The notes below the pieces were generated by a model. It did no database searches and was not told the DNA's origin. It was given only the letters and a program-made list of their open reading frames with translations. The position numbers and the translations under genes were made by a program. DNA of 64,000 nucleotides from JBLXBZ01 sp048265185 (GTDB lineage Bacteria > Pseudomonadota > Alphaproteobacteria > Rhizobiales > Stappiaceae). Shown here piece after piece: positions 44,724-53,465 of the stretch. The stretch spans positions 248,001 through 312,000 of the forward strand of contig JBLXBZ010000001.1 in assembly GCA_048265185.1 (NCBI GenBank). The letters run 5' to 3'. How positions within the stretch are numbered: the first letter of the stretch is position 1; the number at the start of each line of letters is the position of its first letter.

Positions 44724-44812
44724 TTTTTTAAGTCTCCAGATCGCGCGCGCAAGGCAAGCGCCGCTTGTTGCGGGTTACCTGCGCGCTTCAAAAATGAATG
44801 GATTTTGCGAAC

Positions 44813-45289
44813 TTAGAGAAAAAGAGGTGGAGCTCTGGCGCCGAGAGGTTGGCGTCTTTCTGAGAATTTAACGCTCTGCTGGGCGAGGATGACAAGTGGC
44901 GCGGCGCGGCCCAGCTCTGGAGTTTGGTGTTTGAACGCGTCATTCAAGGTCGCTGTAATGAGCGAGGCGAAGACGCATGGCGGCGTGCCGTCTTTATCCG
45001 TGTCGGAATGAGGGGAGGACTTCGAGTCGCCGTCTTCGTCGGCGTTCACGAATATGGTGCGCAGACCCTCGGAGGTGCAAAGAACGACGGAATAGACGCT
45101 TTGCGTATTTTGTCCGGGCATCATGCCGGGAGGGATCAAAGACGAAAGGATAAGCGCAAGCGTGAACAGCGCCGCGCACAAGCGACTCTGAGCTTTTCCT
45201 TTTTGCGTTTTGATCCCTCGTTTAATCAGCGCCGCTTTCCGTCCAGTTACTTCATTGTTTTGAATAATCTGGATTGTGAGTTGTGGCAA
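44813..45289 (-). CDS. DUF2946-like small secreted/membrane protein
   Basis: The 158-residue product has one N-terminal hydrophobic helix (LCAALFTLALILSSLIPPG), then a region with Cys in VVLCTSEGL. An acidic Asp/Ser-rich loop follows, then GTPPCVFASLI and a C-terminal GARAPP. This Cys...Cys...RAPP pattern resembles DUF2946 proteins, which often travel with TonB-dependent metal receptors and PepSY proteins. The assignment is by eye. The start is TTG at 45289 and weak; the true start may be a little downstream. The gene lies 89 bp upstream of the PepSY gene on the same strand. A metal-linked role for the pair is an inference. Confidence 0.6.
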   Translation of the reverse strand: MPQLTIQIIQNNEVTGRKAALIKRGIKTQKGKAQSRLCAALFTLALILSSLIPPGMMPGQNTQSVYSVVLCTSEGLRTIFVNADEDGDSKSSPHSDTDKDGTPPCVFASLITATLNDAFKHQTPELGRAAPLVILAQQSVKFSERRQPLGARAPPLFL

Positions 45290-45310
45290 CGGAAAAAGGC
45301 GTTATATGAT
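45281..45310 (+). promoter_or_regulatory. Predicted promoter for the HTH regulator gene
   Basis: TTGTGG at 45281-45286 and TATGAT at 45305-45310 are spaced 18 bp, about 60 bp upstream of the regulator start. The region overlaps the presumed start of the divergent DUF2946-like gene, so a regulator binding here could affect both. Confidence 0.35.
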
Positions 45311-45372
45311 AACTACACGTTAGGGTGGCGTATGTTCTCAAAGGGGCGGGATAGCGTAGTAGGTGTTTTTGC

Positions 45373-45690
45373 ATGAGTGAAGATTGGTTTAACAGATTGG
45401 TCGTTGCAGTTAATAACTGCGGCAAGAGCAAGAGGGCTATTTCATTAGATGCAGGGCTGTCGGAGACATATGTTCACCAAATGGTGAGGTACGAAAAAGT
45501 GCCTACGGTGGATAAATTCATGAGAATATGTGATTCTATTGGCGTAAATTCGGTTGAAATACTCACGGGAGGAGCTCCTGCGCAGCATTCTCCCCATCTG
45601 TCTAAATTGTTTTCTTTATTGTCTGAACAAACTCAGGATGCTCTTTTGACCATGCTTGAGACAATTCTTCTTGAAAAGGGGCGTAAATAA
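45373..45690 (+). CDS. Small HTH (XRE/Cro-like) DNA-binding protein
   Basis: The 105-residue product has an N-terminal helix-turn-helix of the lambda-repressor type. The segment is CGKSKRAISLDAGLSETYVH, followed by QMVRYEKVPTVDKFMRICDSIGV (about residues 15-60). A C-terminal helix (LSKLFSLLSEQTQDALLTML) is probably for dimerisation. No sensor domain or protease site is present. It is divergent from the DUF2946/PepSY pair and may control it. Its base composition is more A/T-rich than the neighbours, which hints at transfer. Confidence 0.8.
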   Translation: MSEDWFNRLVVAVNNCGKSKRAISLDAGLSETYVHQMVRYEKVPTVDKFMRICDSIGVNSVEILTGGAPAQHSPHLSKLFSLLSEQTQDALLTMLETILLEKGRK

Positions 45691-45865
45691 ACATCTCTGC
45701 TCTCATATGGAGAAGATTTCCTGTCTGTTTCACAACTGGAGATGTTGTCTTGATAACCGCTTGATTTGTAAGTCGACTGGTAGACGCGCTCATCAAATGA
45801 AACTATCAGGCGAATGTCTGAATGATTTCGACTTCGCCAAGTATGGGATGGAATATAACTGCGCC

Positions 45866-46600
45866 CTAAAGCGAATTGGCGGTGATAAATTCTACCGGTT
45901 TATTCTTTTGGGCGTCTTGCGAAGGCAGCGCCGCCGCCGTTAAGCGTCCATTGGCGTAAGCGCCGGTGTCTATGGCTATACGGTTGCTAAACACTTCCGC
46001 GTGGCCGGAAGTTGTGATCGTGTGTCCGTGGATGATGATTTTTTCAAATGGTTCTTTGCAGGAAAGAAATGGCTCCCGAATCCAGCGCAGGTCGCGAGGG
46101 GTTTGGGCATGCAGCGCGACGCCAGGACGCACTCCGGCGTGGACGAGAAAAAAATCCTCCAGCTCGACGCTTGGCGCCGCGTCGCAAAGCATCTGATAGT
46201 GGTGCGGAAAGCGCTTGCGAATGGAGGCCGCGCCCTCCTGATCGTCTCCGTCGGGGTCAAGGCCATAGCTGCGAAATGTTTCCCGTCCGCCATAGGTCAG
46301 CCATAGATTGCGCGCGTCGGCGTCCAGCGTGCCGTTTAAAAACTTCAGCAAATATTCGTCGTGATTTCCAAGGATCAAACGCGAAGCATTGTATTCGCTC
46401 AAACAGTTGTGAACGATGTCCATCACTTCGATATTCTCCGCGCCGCGATCAATGAGATCGCCAAGGAAGACCAGCCGCGGCGCGGCGTTTCGTTGGGCCG
46501 CGTGATCTTCGATCTGACCTAGAAGGTTGCGAAGCAATTGGGCCATGCCATGAATATCGCCGATCGCGTAGGTGATCTGTTGTTTATTCGCGAAGGTCAG
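45866..46600 (-). CDS. Metallophosphoesterase / serine-threonine protein phosphatase (PPP-like)
   Basis: This PrpA/ApaH-type metallophosphatase has GDLIDRG (in VFLGDLIDRGAEN), GNHDEYLL and a late GHTITT, the three metal-site motifs. The first motif, GDIHG, is encoded only upstream of the first ATG (46546), where the frame reads ITYAIGDIHGM. The true start must therefore lie upstream. The frame is open for only about eight codons before that and holds no ATG, GTG or TTG. A CTG at 46600, preceded by AAAGGAAA at good spacing, is the best candidate and gives about 244 residues. The substrate is unknown: phosphoprotein or dinucleoside polyphosphate. Confidence 0.8.
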   Translation of the reverse strand: MTFANKQQITYAIGDIHGMAQLLRNLLGQIEDHAAQRNAAPRLVFLGDLIDRGAENIEVMDIVHNCLSEYNASRLILGNHDEYLLKFLNGTLDADARNLWLTYGGRETFRSYGLDPDGDDQEGAASIRKRFPHHYQMLCDAAPSVELEDFFLVHAGVRPGVALHAQTPRDLRWIREPFLSCKEPFEKIIIHGHTITTSGHAEVFSNRIAIDTGAYANGRLTAAALPSQDAQKNKPVEFITANSL

Positions 46601-46704
46601 AGCATTTTCCTTTCATTCTTTGTCGCCAGCCTCCCGCCGTGCTGAACTGGTTTGGGCGAAAACGTCGCCTCAAGCCAAATTCAAATGGAGACGCCGCTAG
46701 GCTA

Positions 46705-46731
46705 GCGCTATGGACGCGTGTTCCATAGCGC
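46705..46731 (-). terminator. Hairpin downstream of the TIM-barrel gene
   Basis: The perfect 9-bp inverted repeat GCGCTATGG / CCATAGCGC with a 9-nt loop begins 10 bp beyond the stop of the minus-strand gene ending at 46741. No T run follows, so termination strength is uncertain. It probably marks the end of the transporter-Tm-1-like transcript. Confidence 0.45.
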
Positions 46732-46740
46732 CGCCATGTG

Positions 46741-47562
46741 TTAGCGCGTGATCGTCTTGAACTTGCGGGTCTGCTCGATCAGAGCCACTTCCGTGGGCAA
46801 ACGCTCCATAGAGGAGGCGCCATAGAAGCCATGACAGCCCGGGCAGCGTTCAAGCACATAAGTGGCGTCTTCCGGCTGGGCGATAGGGCCGCCGTGGCAA
46901 AGCACGATGACGTCCTCGCGCACCTCTTGGGCGGCCTTGGACCAAGCATTAATCTGTTCGACGCAATCGTCAAGGGTGAGCGCGGTTTCCGCGCCGATAG
47001 CGCCGCCGGTGGTCAGTCCCAGATGGCAAACAATGATATCCGCCCCCGCCTTGGTCATGGCTCGTGCGTCGTCTTCGGAAAAGACGTATGGGGTTGTGAA
47101 CATGCCCTTGCTGGCGGCTAGGCGGATCATTTCCACCTCATGGGCATAGCCCATGCCGGTCTCTTCCAGGTTTTTGCGGAAATTCCCGTCAATCAAGCCG
47201 ACGGTTGGGAAATTTTGAACGCCGGAAAAACCAAGCGCCTTGAGGTGGTCGAGAAACCAGTCGAAATTACAAAAGGGATCGGTGCCGTTGACGCCGGCCA
47301 GAACCGGTGTGTCCTTGACCACCGGAAGCACTTCCGACGCCATTTCCACGACGATTTCATTTGCGTTGCCATAGGCCATCAACCCGGCGAGAGAGCCGCG
47401 TCCCGCCATGCGGTAGCGGCCAGAGTTGTAGATGACGATCAGATCGATGCCGCCCGCTTCTTCGCATTTAGCGGAAAGCCCCGTGCCGGCGCCGCCGCCG
47501 ATGATCGGAACGCCTTTGGCGATATTGGCGCGCAGACGGTCGAGGATGATGTTCTTGTCCAT
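46741..47562 (-). CDS. PEP_hydrolase-family TIM-barrel protein (Tm-1 C-terminal domain homologue)
   Basis: The 273-residue single-domain TIM barrel is of the PEP_hydrolase (PF09370) type. Landmarks are GVPIIGGGAGTGLSAKCEEA, DLIVIYNSGRYRMAGRGSLA and the adjacent GLMAYGNANEIV. PVLAGVNGTDPFCNFDWFL, NFPTVGLIDGNFRKNLEETG, CHLGLTTGGAIG (His near 180), CHGGPIAQPEDA (His near 223) and GASSMERLPTE follow. In plants the same domain is the C-terminal half of Tm-1, the tomato mosaic virus resistance protein; its N-terminal half corresponds to the gene just upstream. The name comes from a predicted phosphoenolpyruvate-type activity; the real reaction is not known to me. It is the last gene of the livHM-...-livF-UPF0261 run. 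The same fold recurs in the nearby regulator. Confidence 0.88.
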   Translation of the reverse strand: MDKNIILDRLRANIAKGVPIIGGGAGTGLSAKCEEAGGIDLIVIYNSGRYRMAGRGSLAGLMAYGNANEIVVEMASEVLPVVKDTPVLAGVNGTDPFCNFDWFLDHLKALGFSGVQNFPTVGLIDGNFRKNLEETGMGYAHEVEMIRLAASKGMFTTPYVFSEDDARAMTKAGADIIVCHLGLTTGGAIGAETALTLDDCVEQINAWSKAAQEVREDVIVLCHGGPIAQPEDATYVLERCPGCHGFYGASSMERLPTEVALIEQTRKFKTITR

Positions 47563-47576
47563 ATGGTGCTCGTCCT

Positions 47577-48776
47577 TTAGTTGATGATCTCATTGAAAGC
47601 CGCAAGGGCGGCCTCAACAAAAGCGGGGTCGTTGACGGCCGCGTCGACGCGGATCAATTTGCGGTCGTCGGTGGATTTGAAATGGGTTTCGATTGCGTTG
47701 AACAACGCCTGATCCGCTTCCGGATCATAAAATGGCTGTCCTTCCACATCGATTAGGGAGACGCCGCGAAGCGGCAAAAGGAAACGGACCGGACCGCTCA
47801 TTTGATTGAGCTTGGCTGCGAGCCACTCGCCCATTTCCTTATTTTCATCCGCAGTGGTTCGCATCAAGGTCACTTGCGGATTGTGGATGTAGAGATTCCG
47901 GTCCTTGTAGCGTTCTGGAACCGTATTTTTCGCGCCGAAATTCACCATGTCGAGAGCGCCCACGGAGCCGACGTAAGGGATCTTCGTGCGTATAATCGCG
48001 TCGAGCCGGGTTTGATCGGCGGGAAACACGCCGCCCATGAGCAGGTCTGCGATTTCGGTCGTCGTGATGTCGAGAACGCCCTTGAGCATGTGGCTGTCCA
48101 CCAGCTTTTCCATGGACTGGCCGCCTACGCCGGTGGCGTGGAAAACGAAGCAGTCGTAGTTTTCCTCCAGCGCGCTCGTCAGCGCCTGAATGCAAGGCGT
48201 GGTCACGCCGAACATCGAAAGACCCACGCCGGGCCGGCCTTCCGTGGTTGTCGGAGCCACGTTCTTCACCATGCCGGCGATGGCGTGGGCGGCGTTGGCC
48301 AGAACGGTGCGGGAAATGCTGTTCAGCCCTTGCACGTCGGTGACGGAATACATCATGCAGATGTCTGCTGGCCCTACATATGGGCGTATGTCGCCTGAAG
48401 CGACGGTTGAAACCAGCACCTTGGGGACGCCCACGGGGAGGGCGCGCATGGCGGGCGCGACGAGCGACGTGCCGCCGCTTCCGCCTGCGCTGATGACGCC
48501 GCCGACCGGTTCTCCGGCGAGTAAGAAGCGCTCGAAAGCGGCGGCCATGTTCTGTACGGAGCTGCCGCGATCATTGGTGAAGACGCTGTTGGCGCCGTTG
48601 GGATGATGCGCTGCGACTTCTTGCGGGCTCACGTCCGCGCTAGACGTGTGATCGCCGCTGGTTGACAGATCTACCGTTCGCGCCTGGCAGCCTGCGGCCA
48701 CGATAAGGTCGCGGATATAATTGAGCTCAGCCGACTTTGTGTCATATGTGCCTGCGACGATGATCGTGTTCGTCAT
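47577..48776 (-). CDS. UPF0261 / Tm-1-like ATP-binding domain protein
   Basis: The 399-residue product matches UPF0261 (PF06792), the N-terminal domain of plant Tm-1. Landmarks are IIVAGTYDTKSAELNYIRDLI, VISAGGSGGTSLVAPAMRAL, GVPKVLVSTVASGDIRPYVG and MSVTDVQGLNSISRTVLANAAHAI (here MMYSVTDVQGLNSIS). GVTTPCIQAL, VFHATGVGGQSMEKLVD and SLIDVEGQPFYDPEAD complete it. It is two Rossmann-like lobes with a glycine-rich nucleotide loop; Tm-1 binds ATP there. GGGAGG lies 7 nt before the ATG. It sits 14 bp upstream of the TIM-barrel gene and 60 bp downstream of livF. The enzymatic role is unknown. Confidence 0.9.
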   Translation of the reverse strand: MTNTIIVAGTYDTKSAELNYIRDLIVAAGCQARTVDLSTSGDHTSSADVSPQEVAAHHPNGANSVFTNDRGSSVQNMAAAFERFLLAGEPVGGVISAGGSGGTSLVAPAMRALPVGVPKVLVSTVASGDIRPYVGPADICMMYSVTDVQGLNSISRTVLANAAHAIAGMVKNVAPTTTEGRPGVGLSMFGVTTPCIQALTSALEENYDCFVFHATGVGGQSMEKLVDSHMLKGVLDITTTEIADLLMGGVFPADQTRLDAIIRTKIPYVGSVGALDMVNFGAKNTVPERYKDRNLYIHNPQVTLMRTTADENKEMGEWLAAKLNQMSGPVRFLLPLRGVSLIDVEGQPFYDPEADQALFNAIETHFKSTDDRKLIRVDAAVNDPAFVEAALAAFNEIIN

Positions 48777-48836
48777 TGTATTCCTCCCGTAAATGTTGAA
48801 ACGACGCGATAAAATTCGCGCATCGAAATGAAAGGC

Positions 48837-49550
48837 TCAAGCACTTCCTAGCCCCAGGAGTTCTCCCTGTAACACTTTGTCTTGATAAAGCTTTTCAGAA
48901 TCGACAATGGTCTGGATATTTCCATTCACCATGACGGCGACCTGTTTAGCGCAGGCGCAGGCGACCCGTATATTTTGCTCGATCAGCAAAATGGCCATGC
49001 CCTCCGCGGCCAGTCGCTTCAGGGTTTCTATGACATGATCGACGATCACCGGCGCCAGACCTTCCGTCGGCTCGTCCATGATAAGTAGCGAGGGCTGCGT
49101 CAGGAGCGCCCGTCCGATAGCGAGCATTTGCTGCTCGCCGCCCGATAGGTTGGCGCCGCCGTTGCCGCGCCGTTCCGCTAAGCGGGGGAAAATCTCATAA
49201 ACGCTTTCCGTGGTCCAAGGACCGCTGCGCAGGCTGGCGGCAAGTTTCAGGTGGTCGTCGACCGTCAGAGAGGGCCAAAGACGGCGCCCTTGCGGTACAT
49301 ATCCAATTCCACGTCGCGCAATCTTGTGGGGAGGGGCGTTCATGATCTCTTCGTTGAGAAGTTTGATCGATCCTGATGTGGCGTTTACAAGCCCCATCAG
49401 GGTTTGACACAAGGTGGTTTTCCCCATGCCGTTACGTCCAACCACCGATAGAACGCCACCCGGCAGGGTGATGTTCACGCCCTGAAGAATCTTGGCTCGT
49501 CCAAAGCTGACATGGAGGTTTTCAACCGATAGAATTGGAGCGTCACCCAT
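48837..49550 (-). CDS. livF: Branched-chain-type ABC transporter ATP-binding protein LivF
   Basis: One of two ATPases of a LivFGHM-type importer. From ATG 49550 it has 238 residues; GGAGG lies 8 nt before this ATG and only 2 nt before an earlier in-frame ATG at 49556. Walker A is GRNGMGKTTLCQTL, with GIGYVPQGRRLWPSLTV. The signature is LSGGEQQMLAIGRAL, Walker B is LLIMDEPTEGLAPV, and the C-terminus is the short LivF type. The first codons overlap the end of livG, so the two are coupled. The substrate of this transporter class ranges from amino acids to urea and aromatic acids. Confidence 0.94.
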   Translation of the reverse strand: MGDAPILSVENLHVSFGRAKILQGVNITLPGGVLSVVGRNGMGKTTLCQTLMGLVNATSGSIKLLNEEIMNAPPHKIARRGIGYVPQGRRLWPSLTVDDHLKLAASLRSGPWTTESVYEIFPRLAERRGNGGANLSGGEQQMLAIGRALLTQPSLLIMDEPTEGLAPVIVDHVIETLKRLAAEGMAILLIEQNIRVACACAKQVAVMVNGNIQTIVDSEKLYQDKVLQGELLGLGSA

Positions 49551-50334
49551 GGCCATCACCTCCGGTGTAGACTTTCTGAACGGCCTCATTGGCGGTGATT
49601 TCAGCTGGGGTTCCGCTCGCCAGAACACGCCCGTCCTGCATGACGGTCACCCGGTCCGCGACTTTCAAAGCGATTTCCAGATCATGCTCAATCAAACCAA
49701 TGGAAAGCTCTCGTGGCAGTTGCTCTAACAAGTCAGTAAGATGCGTGCGTTCGGTCGGCGACAAACCAGCCGCCGGCTCATCAAAAAGCAAGAGATGCGG
49801 ATCGCCCACAAGCGCCATGCCGATTTCCAACTGGCGCTGTTGGCCATAAGACAGATTATCGACCGTCTTTTTCAGCATATCAGTCAGATAAACGCGTTCC
49901 GCGCAGCGATGCGCTTCTTCATAACGCGCTTTATCCGCTTTGCTGGGAAGTAACGCCTGACGCCGTCCTTGAACGCCGCTAACTGCGAGAAACAGGTTTT
50001 GTTCTACGGTTAGAGATCCGAAAAGAAGCGACTTTTGGTAGGTGCGTCGCAAGCCAGTTCGGACCCTGACCTGAGGCGGCGATTTGGTGACGTTGCGCCC
50101 TCCCAAAATAATCGTGCCGGTGCTTGGCAATAAATCCCCGGTCACCAGATTGAAAAGGGTTGTTTTTCCAGCGCCGTTGGGGCCGAGAATGGCGTGTCGC
50201 TCCCCCTGTTCGATTACGAGATCGACGTCGGACACCGCTTGCAGCGCGCCGAAACTCTTTCCCAGCTTTTCCACGGAAAGGGCAGGGGATGCGCGCCCCG
50301 TTGAGGCGCGCAAATTTGTGGCAGCGTTATTCAT
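49543..50334 (-). CDS. livG: Branched-chain-type ABC transporter ATP-binding protein LivG
   Basis: The 263-residue ATPase has Walker A GPNGAGKTTLFNLVTGDLLP and the LivG-specific VRTGLRRTYQKSLLFGSLTV. The signature is LSYGQQRQLEIGMALVGDP, Walker B is LLLFDEPAAGLSPTE, and the switch His lies in GLIEHDLEIALKVADRVTVM. About 15 extra residues lead the N-terminus. It lies 20 bp downstream of the binding-protein gene. Confidence 0.94.
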   Translation of the reverse strand: MNNAATNLRASTGRASPALSVEKLGKSFGALQAVSDVDLVIEQGERHAILGPNGAGKTTLFNLVTGDLLPSTGTIILGGRNVTKSPPQVRVRTGLRRTYQKSLLFGSLTVEQNLFLAVSGVQGRRQALLPSKADKARYEEAHRCAERVYLTDMLKKTVDNLSYGQQRQLEIGMALVGDPHLLLFDEPAAGLSPTERTHLTDLLEQLPRELSIGLIEHDLEIALKVADRVTVMQDGRVLASGTPAEITANEAVQKVYTGGDGHG

Positions 50335-50354
50335 GTGAATGGCTACCTGTTGGC

Positions 50355-51593
50355 TCAGTTGCAGGTTGGGTTGTCGCGGCTGACCGGTCCATAGGCGAGG
50401 AAGGTTTCCCGGTCGTCGCCCAATGTCTGGTTCACTTGCGGAACGATTGAGATCAGTTCTGAAACCAGACCGCCATTTTCACCTTCTTTGATTTCAGAAA
50501 GGAAAATATCGGTGACCACCTGACGGTTGTCGTCCAGATGACGTTCGCCGGCCGGGGTCATGAACTTCAGGTTTGAAAGAGCTTCTCGGAAAGCTTTCTG
50601 ATCATTGGAAAGATCTCCGTCCACTTGCTGCAACGCCAGAAGAGCCGCCTTGGTGGAGACGTAGTATTCTTGAGCGAAGAGCGAAGGGCTGGGAAGACCG
50701 TCAGGATATTTCGCGTTATAGGCTGCGACGAAGTCGGTCCATTCCTTTGCGCTGTTGGTGTCCGCCACTGGCGAAGCCGTGGGCGTTCCGATCAAATAGT
50801 CCTTGCTGCGTCCTTTGGAGGAGAGGATCGACTGATCAACCGTGATGGATCCGGCCACCATGGGTTTGTCGCCGCCAGCCTGCTGATACTGGGACAGGAA
50901 GTTGATGGCGTCGGAGCCGCCGAGCGTTACGAGAATGGCGTCGATGTCGTCGGGGATGCTGGCGATGACGGAGCTATAGTCTTTCGTTCCAAGGGGCACC
51001 CAGAAACGCTCTGCGACTTTGCCGCCGAGCTCGCAATAGGGCTTCATGAAGCCGAACACCAACGTATAGGGGAAGGAATAGTCCTCTGCGACGATGGCGA
51101 TGTTCTTGTAGCCTTTTTCCTTGAAGGTGTATTCGCCAAGACCGGCCACCCATTGGGCGCCGTCCGGGTTCCAGCGGAAAAAGTTTTCAGACGGATCACG
51201 CAAAGTTGTGTCCTGCGCGGCGGAGCCGCCGTTGAGGAACGTGGCTTGCGGTTGGGTTTTGGAGTAATCCTTGATCGCCAGCCCTTCGGAGCCGGAGAGA
51301 GGGCCGATGACGATTTCTGCGCCGTCTTGCTCCACCAGTTTACGGGCTGCGGCGACGGCGGTGTCTGGCTGCGCGTTGGAAGATCCCACCAAAAGCTCGA
51401 TTTGCTTGCCTGCGACTTCGCCGCCGAATTCCTCAATGGCGAGTTCGACCCCGCGCACGCCTTCCTGCCCCAATACGGCGAATGGGCCCTCAAGGGTTGC
51501 GATAGCGCCGAATTTAATTTCCTCCTGCGCCAGAGCGCCGCCTGTTTGTAACGCAGCGATAACTGCAATGGCTGTAAGGGACTTCAGTTTCAT
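50355..51593 (-). CDS. ABC transporter periplasmic substrate-binding protein (Peripla_BP_6 type)
   Basis: From ATG 51593, with GGGAGG 7 nt upstream, it has 412 residues and a clear signal peptide (MKLKSLTAIAVIAALQTGGA, cleavage after ALA). The mature protein has the LivK-like bilobed fold: IKFGAIATLEGPFAVLGQEG, RGVELAIEEFGG, VGSSNAQPDTAVAAARKLVE and VIGPLSGSEGLAIKDY. It determines the specificity of the importer. The amino-acid-contact residues are not clear enough by eye to name a ligand. It lies between livM and livG. It would bring the substrate to the UPF0261 and TIM-barrel proteins encoded downstream. Confidence 0.92.
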   Translation of the reverse strand: MKLKSLTAIAVIAALQTGGALAQEEIKFGAIATLEGPFAVLGQEGVRGVELAIEEFGGEVAGKQIELLVGSSNAQPDTAVAAARKLVEQDGAEIVIGPLSGSEGLAIKDYSKTQPQATFLNGGSAAQDTTLRDPSENFFRWNPDGAQWVAGLGEYTFKEKGYKNIAIVAEDYSFPYTLVFGFMKPYCELGGKVAERFWVPLGTKDYSSVIASIPDDIDAILVTLGGSDAINFLSQYQQAGGDKPMVAGSITVDQSILSSKGRSKDYLIGTPTASPVADTNSAKEWTDFVAAYNAKYPDGLPSPSLFAQEYYVSTKAALLALQQVDGDLSNDQKAFREALSNLKFMTPAGERHLDDNRQVVTDIFLSEIKEGENGGLVSELISIVPQVNQTLGDDRETFLAYGPVSRDNPTCN

Positions 51594-51624
51594 TCTATCC
51601 TCCCAAGAATGTGGTGACGGACCG

Positions 51625-52602
51625 TCAAGGACGACCAGTTTCCCCGCCTGCTCCACTTTGCAGGCCGGGGATTGAGAAGCGCGAGGCCAGGCCAAGCAAG
51701 CCGTCGCGCGAAACGAAAACTATGATTACAAATACAAAGCCAATCAGCGTGTTGAACCGTTCAGGGTCGACGAAGTCGATGGCGAATGTTTTGAGAAGAA
51801 CAAAGAGCAGTGCGCCGATAAAGGGGCCTATCGGGCGCGCCATGCCGCCGATGACGGCGATGATCAGGATGTCGATCATCGGTCCGACGGAAATGGTTCC
51901 TGGCGAGATGCGCCCATTGTACCAAACAAATAATACGCCGCCGACAGAGGCTAAAAACGCCGCGAGACCATGGGCTATGAGACGGTGGCCCGCCACGTTA
52001 TAGCCCAGAGCCGCCAGACGGCGCGGATTGTCGCGCGATCCGATGAGAGCCACGCCGAAAGGCGAGCGACCGACAATGGTCACCAGAGCCCAGCCGGCGG
52101 CCGCTAGCGTGCCGCAAAGCAGAAAGAACGGGATGGGTTGGCGTAAGTCAATCCCAAAGACACTGGGAGCGTTAAGCCCTGAATAGCCAGTAAACCCATT
52201 GAAAATCGTGTAGTTTTGATTAGCGAGAAAATAGACGGCGACCCCGATCGCCAATGTGATCATGATGGTGTGGATGCCGGACGTGCGCCCAGCGAGCGCG
52301 CCGATGAGAAGGCCAAAGACCACGCCAATTAAAATGGCGATGGGGACGGCGATGACGAAAGGCGCTCCAAAGCCCAGTCCGGCGCTATTGTCGCCAAGCA
52401 GGGCGACGGCGTATCCGGCGACGCCCGCCACAGTCATCTGACTGAGCGAGACGACGCCGCCCCAGCCAGCCAGCAACATGAGAGATAAAGAGATCAATCC
52501 CAAAATGGCTGCTTGAGCGCCAATTTGAACAAGAAAGAAGTCATTGGCGAAAACGGCGAAGCCTATGAGCGCGAGCGCAACTAAAAGAAGTCTTGTGGTC
52601 AT
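51625..52602 (-). CDS. livM: Branched-chain-type ABC transporter permease LivM
   Basis: The 325-residue membrane protein has about nine helices. LivM landmarks are AILGLISLSLMLLAGWGGVVSLSQ, the EAA-like GSRDNPRRLAALGYNV and GGMARPIGPFIGALLFVLLK. The ATG at 52602 overlaps the final base of livH. Length and motifs are normal. Confidence 0.93.
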   Translation of the reverse strand: MTTRLLLVALALIGFAVFANDFFLVQIGAQAAILGLISLSLMLLAGWGGVVSLSQMTVAGVAGYAVALLGDNSAGLGFGAPFVIAVPIAILIGVVFGLLIGALAGRTSGIHTIMITLAIGVAVYFLANQNYTIFNGFTGYSGLNAPSVFGIDLRQPIPFFLLCGTLAAAGWALVTIVGRSPFGVALIGSRDNPRRLAALGYNVAGHRLIAHGLAAFLASVGGVLFVWYNGRISPGTISVGPMIDILIIAVIGGMARPIGPFIGALLFVLLKTFAIDFVDPERFNTLIGFVFVIIVFVSRDGLLGLASRFSIPGLQSGAGGETGRP

Positions 52603-53465
52603 TACGTTCTCCGTCCCATAAGGCCTTGAGGCCGTACGGCCAGGACGATAATCATGATTACGAAGGTGTAGACCACGCCATAGGTTGGCGAGTAGGCGAG
52701 GCCAAATGTGTCTGCGAAACCGATCAGCAACGCCCCATAAGCAGCGCCGGCGATGGAGCCCATGCCACCAACGATGACCACCACTAGCGAGGCGAGGAGG
52801 TAGCGCAAATCCTCGCCGGGAGATAGTGAAAGCGCACTGCCGCCCACCACGCCGGCGAGACCCGCCAGGCCAGCGCCCAATGCGAAGACAATGACGAAAA
52901 TTTTCTGAATATCGACGCCGGTGGCCTCCAGCATTGTACGATCGTCAACGCCGGCGCGGATCATTTTCCCAAGTCGGGTGCGATTCAAAAGAAGCCAGAG
53001 GGAAACGCCGGCGAAAATTGCAATTCCCAAAACGAATAATCGATAAATCGGATATTTTAATCCGATAAGTGGTATTCTCACGGAGCCCCAGAGAAAATCT
53101 GGCGTCTCGAACTGGTAAGTTTGCCCACCCCAGAAAGCGAGCATTATATCAGCGAGAATGATCGATAATCCGATGCTGACGAGGGTTTGTCGCAGCTCCT
53201 GCCCCTCAATAAAGCGAAACACGAAAAGCTGTAACATGGCGCCGCAAACGGCCATGCTGGCGGCGCCCGCCGCGATGCCAATCAACCAGCTGCCAGAGCT
53301 GTCGGCGATTTCCCAGCCGATGTATCCTCCCAGCAAATACAGCGCGCCATGAGCCAGATTGACCGAGCGCATGAGTCCGAAAACCAGCGAAAAGCCTGAC
53401 GCGACGAGAAAATATAATCCCGCCAAAGTCAGGCTGTTCAAGATTGTCAACAAGAACAGCTTCAT
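52602..53465 (-). CDS. livH: Branched-chain-type ABC transporter permease LivH
   Basis: From ATG 53465, with GGAGG 10 nt upstream, it has 287 residues; an in-frame TTG 18 bp earlier sits on the ribosome site and is unlikely. LivH features are SLTLAGLYFLVASGFSLVFGLM, VNLAHGALYLLGGYIGWEI, MIRAGVDDRTMLEATGVDI (the EAA loop) and VVVIVGGMGSIAGAAYGALL. It is the first gene of the transporter run. The 115 bp upstream separates it from the divergent gene at 53581 and must hold the main promoter. Confidence 0.93.
   Translation of the reverse strand: MKLFLLTILNSLTLAGLYFLVASGFSLVFGLMRSVNLAHGALYLLGGYIGWEIADSSGSWLIGIAAGAASMAVCGAMLQLFVFRFIEGQELRQTLVSIGLSIILADIMLAFWGGQTYQFETPDFLWGSVRIPLIGLKYPIYRLFVLGIAIFAGVSLWLLLNRTRLGKMIRAGVDDRTMLEATGVDIQKIFVIVFALGAGLAGLAGVVGGSALSLSPGEDLRYLLASLVVVIVGGMGSIAGAAYGALLIGFADTFGLAYSPTYGVVYTFVIMIIVLAVRPQGLMGRRT

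Noticed and set aside
48805..48820. Small hairpin CGCGA...TCGCG between livF and the UPF0261 gene
   Set aside because: Only 5 bp of stem and no T run. It may affect mRNA processing but is too weak to call a terminator.
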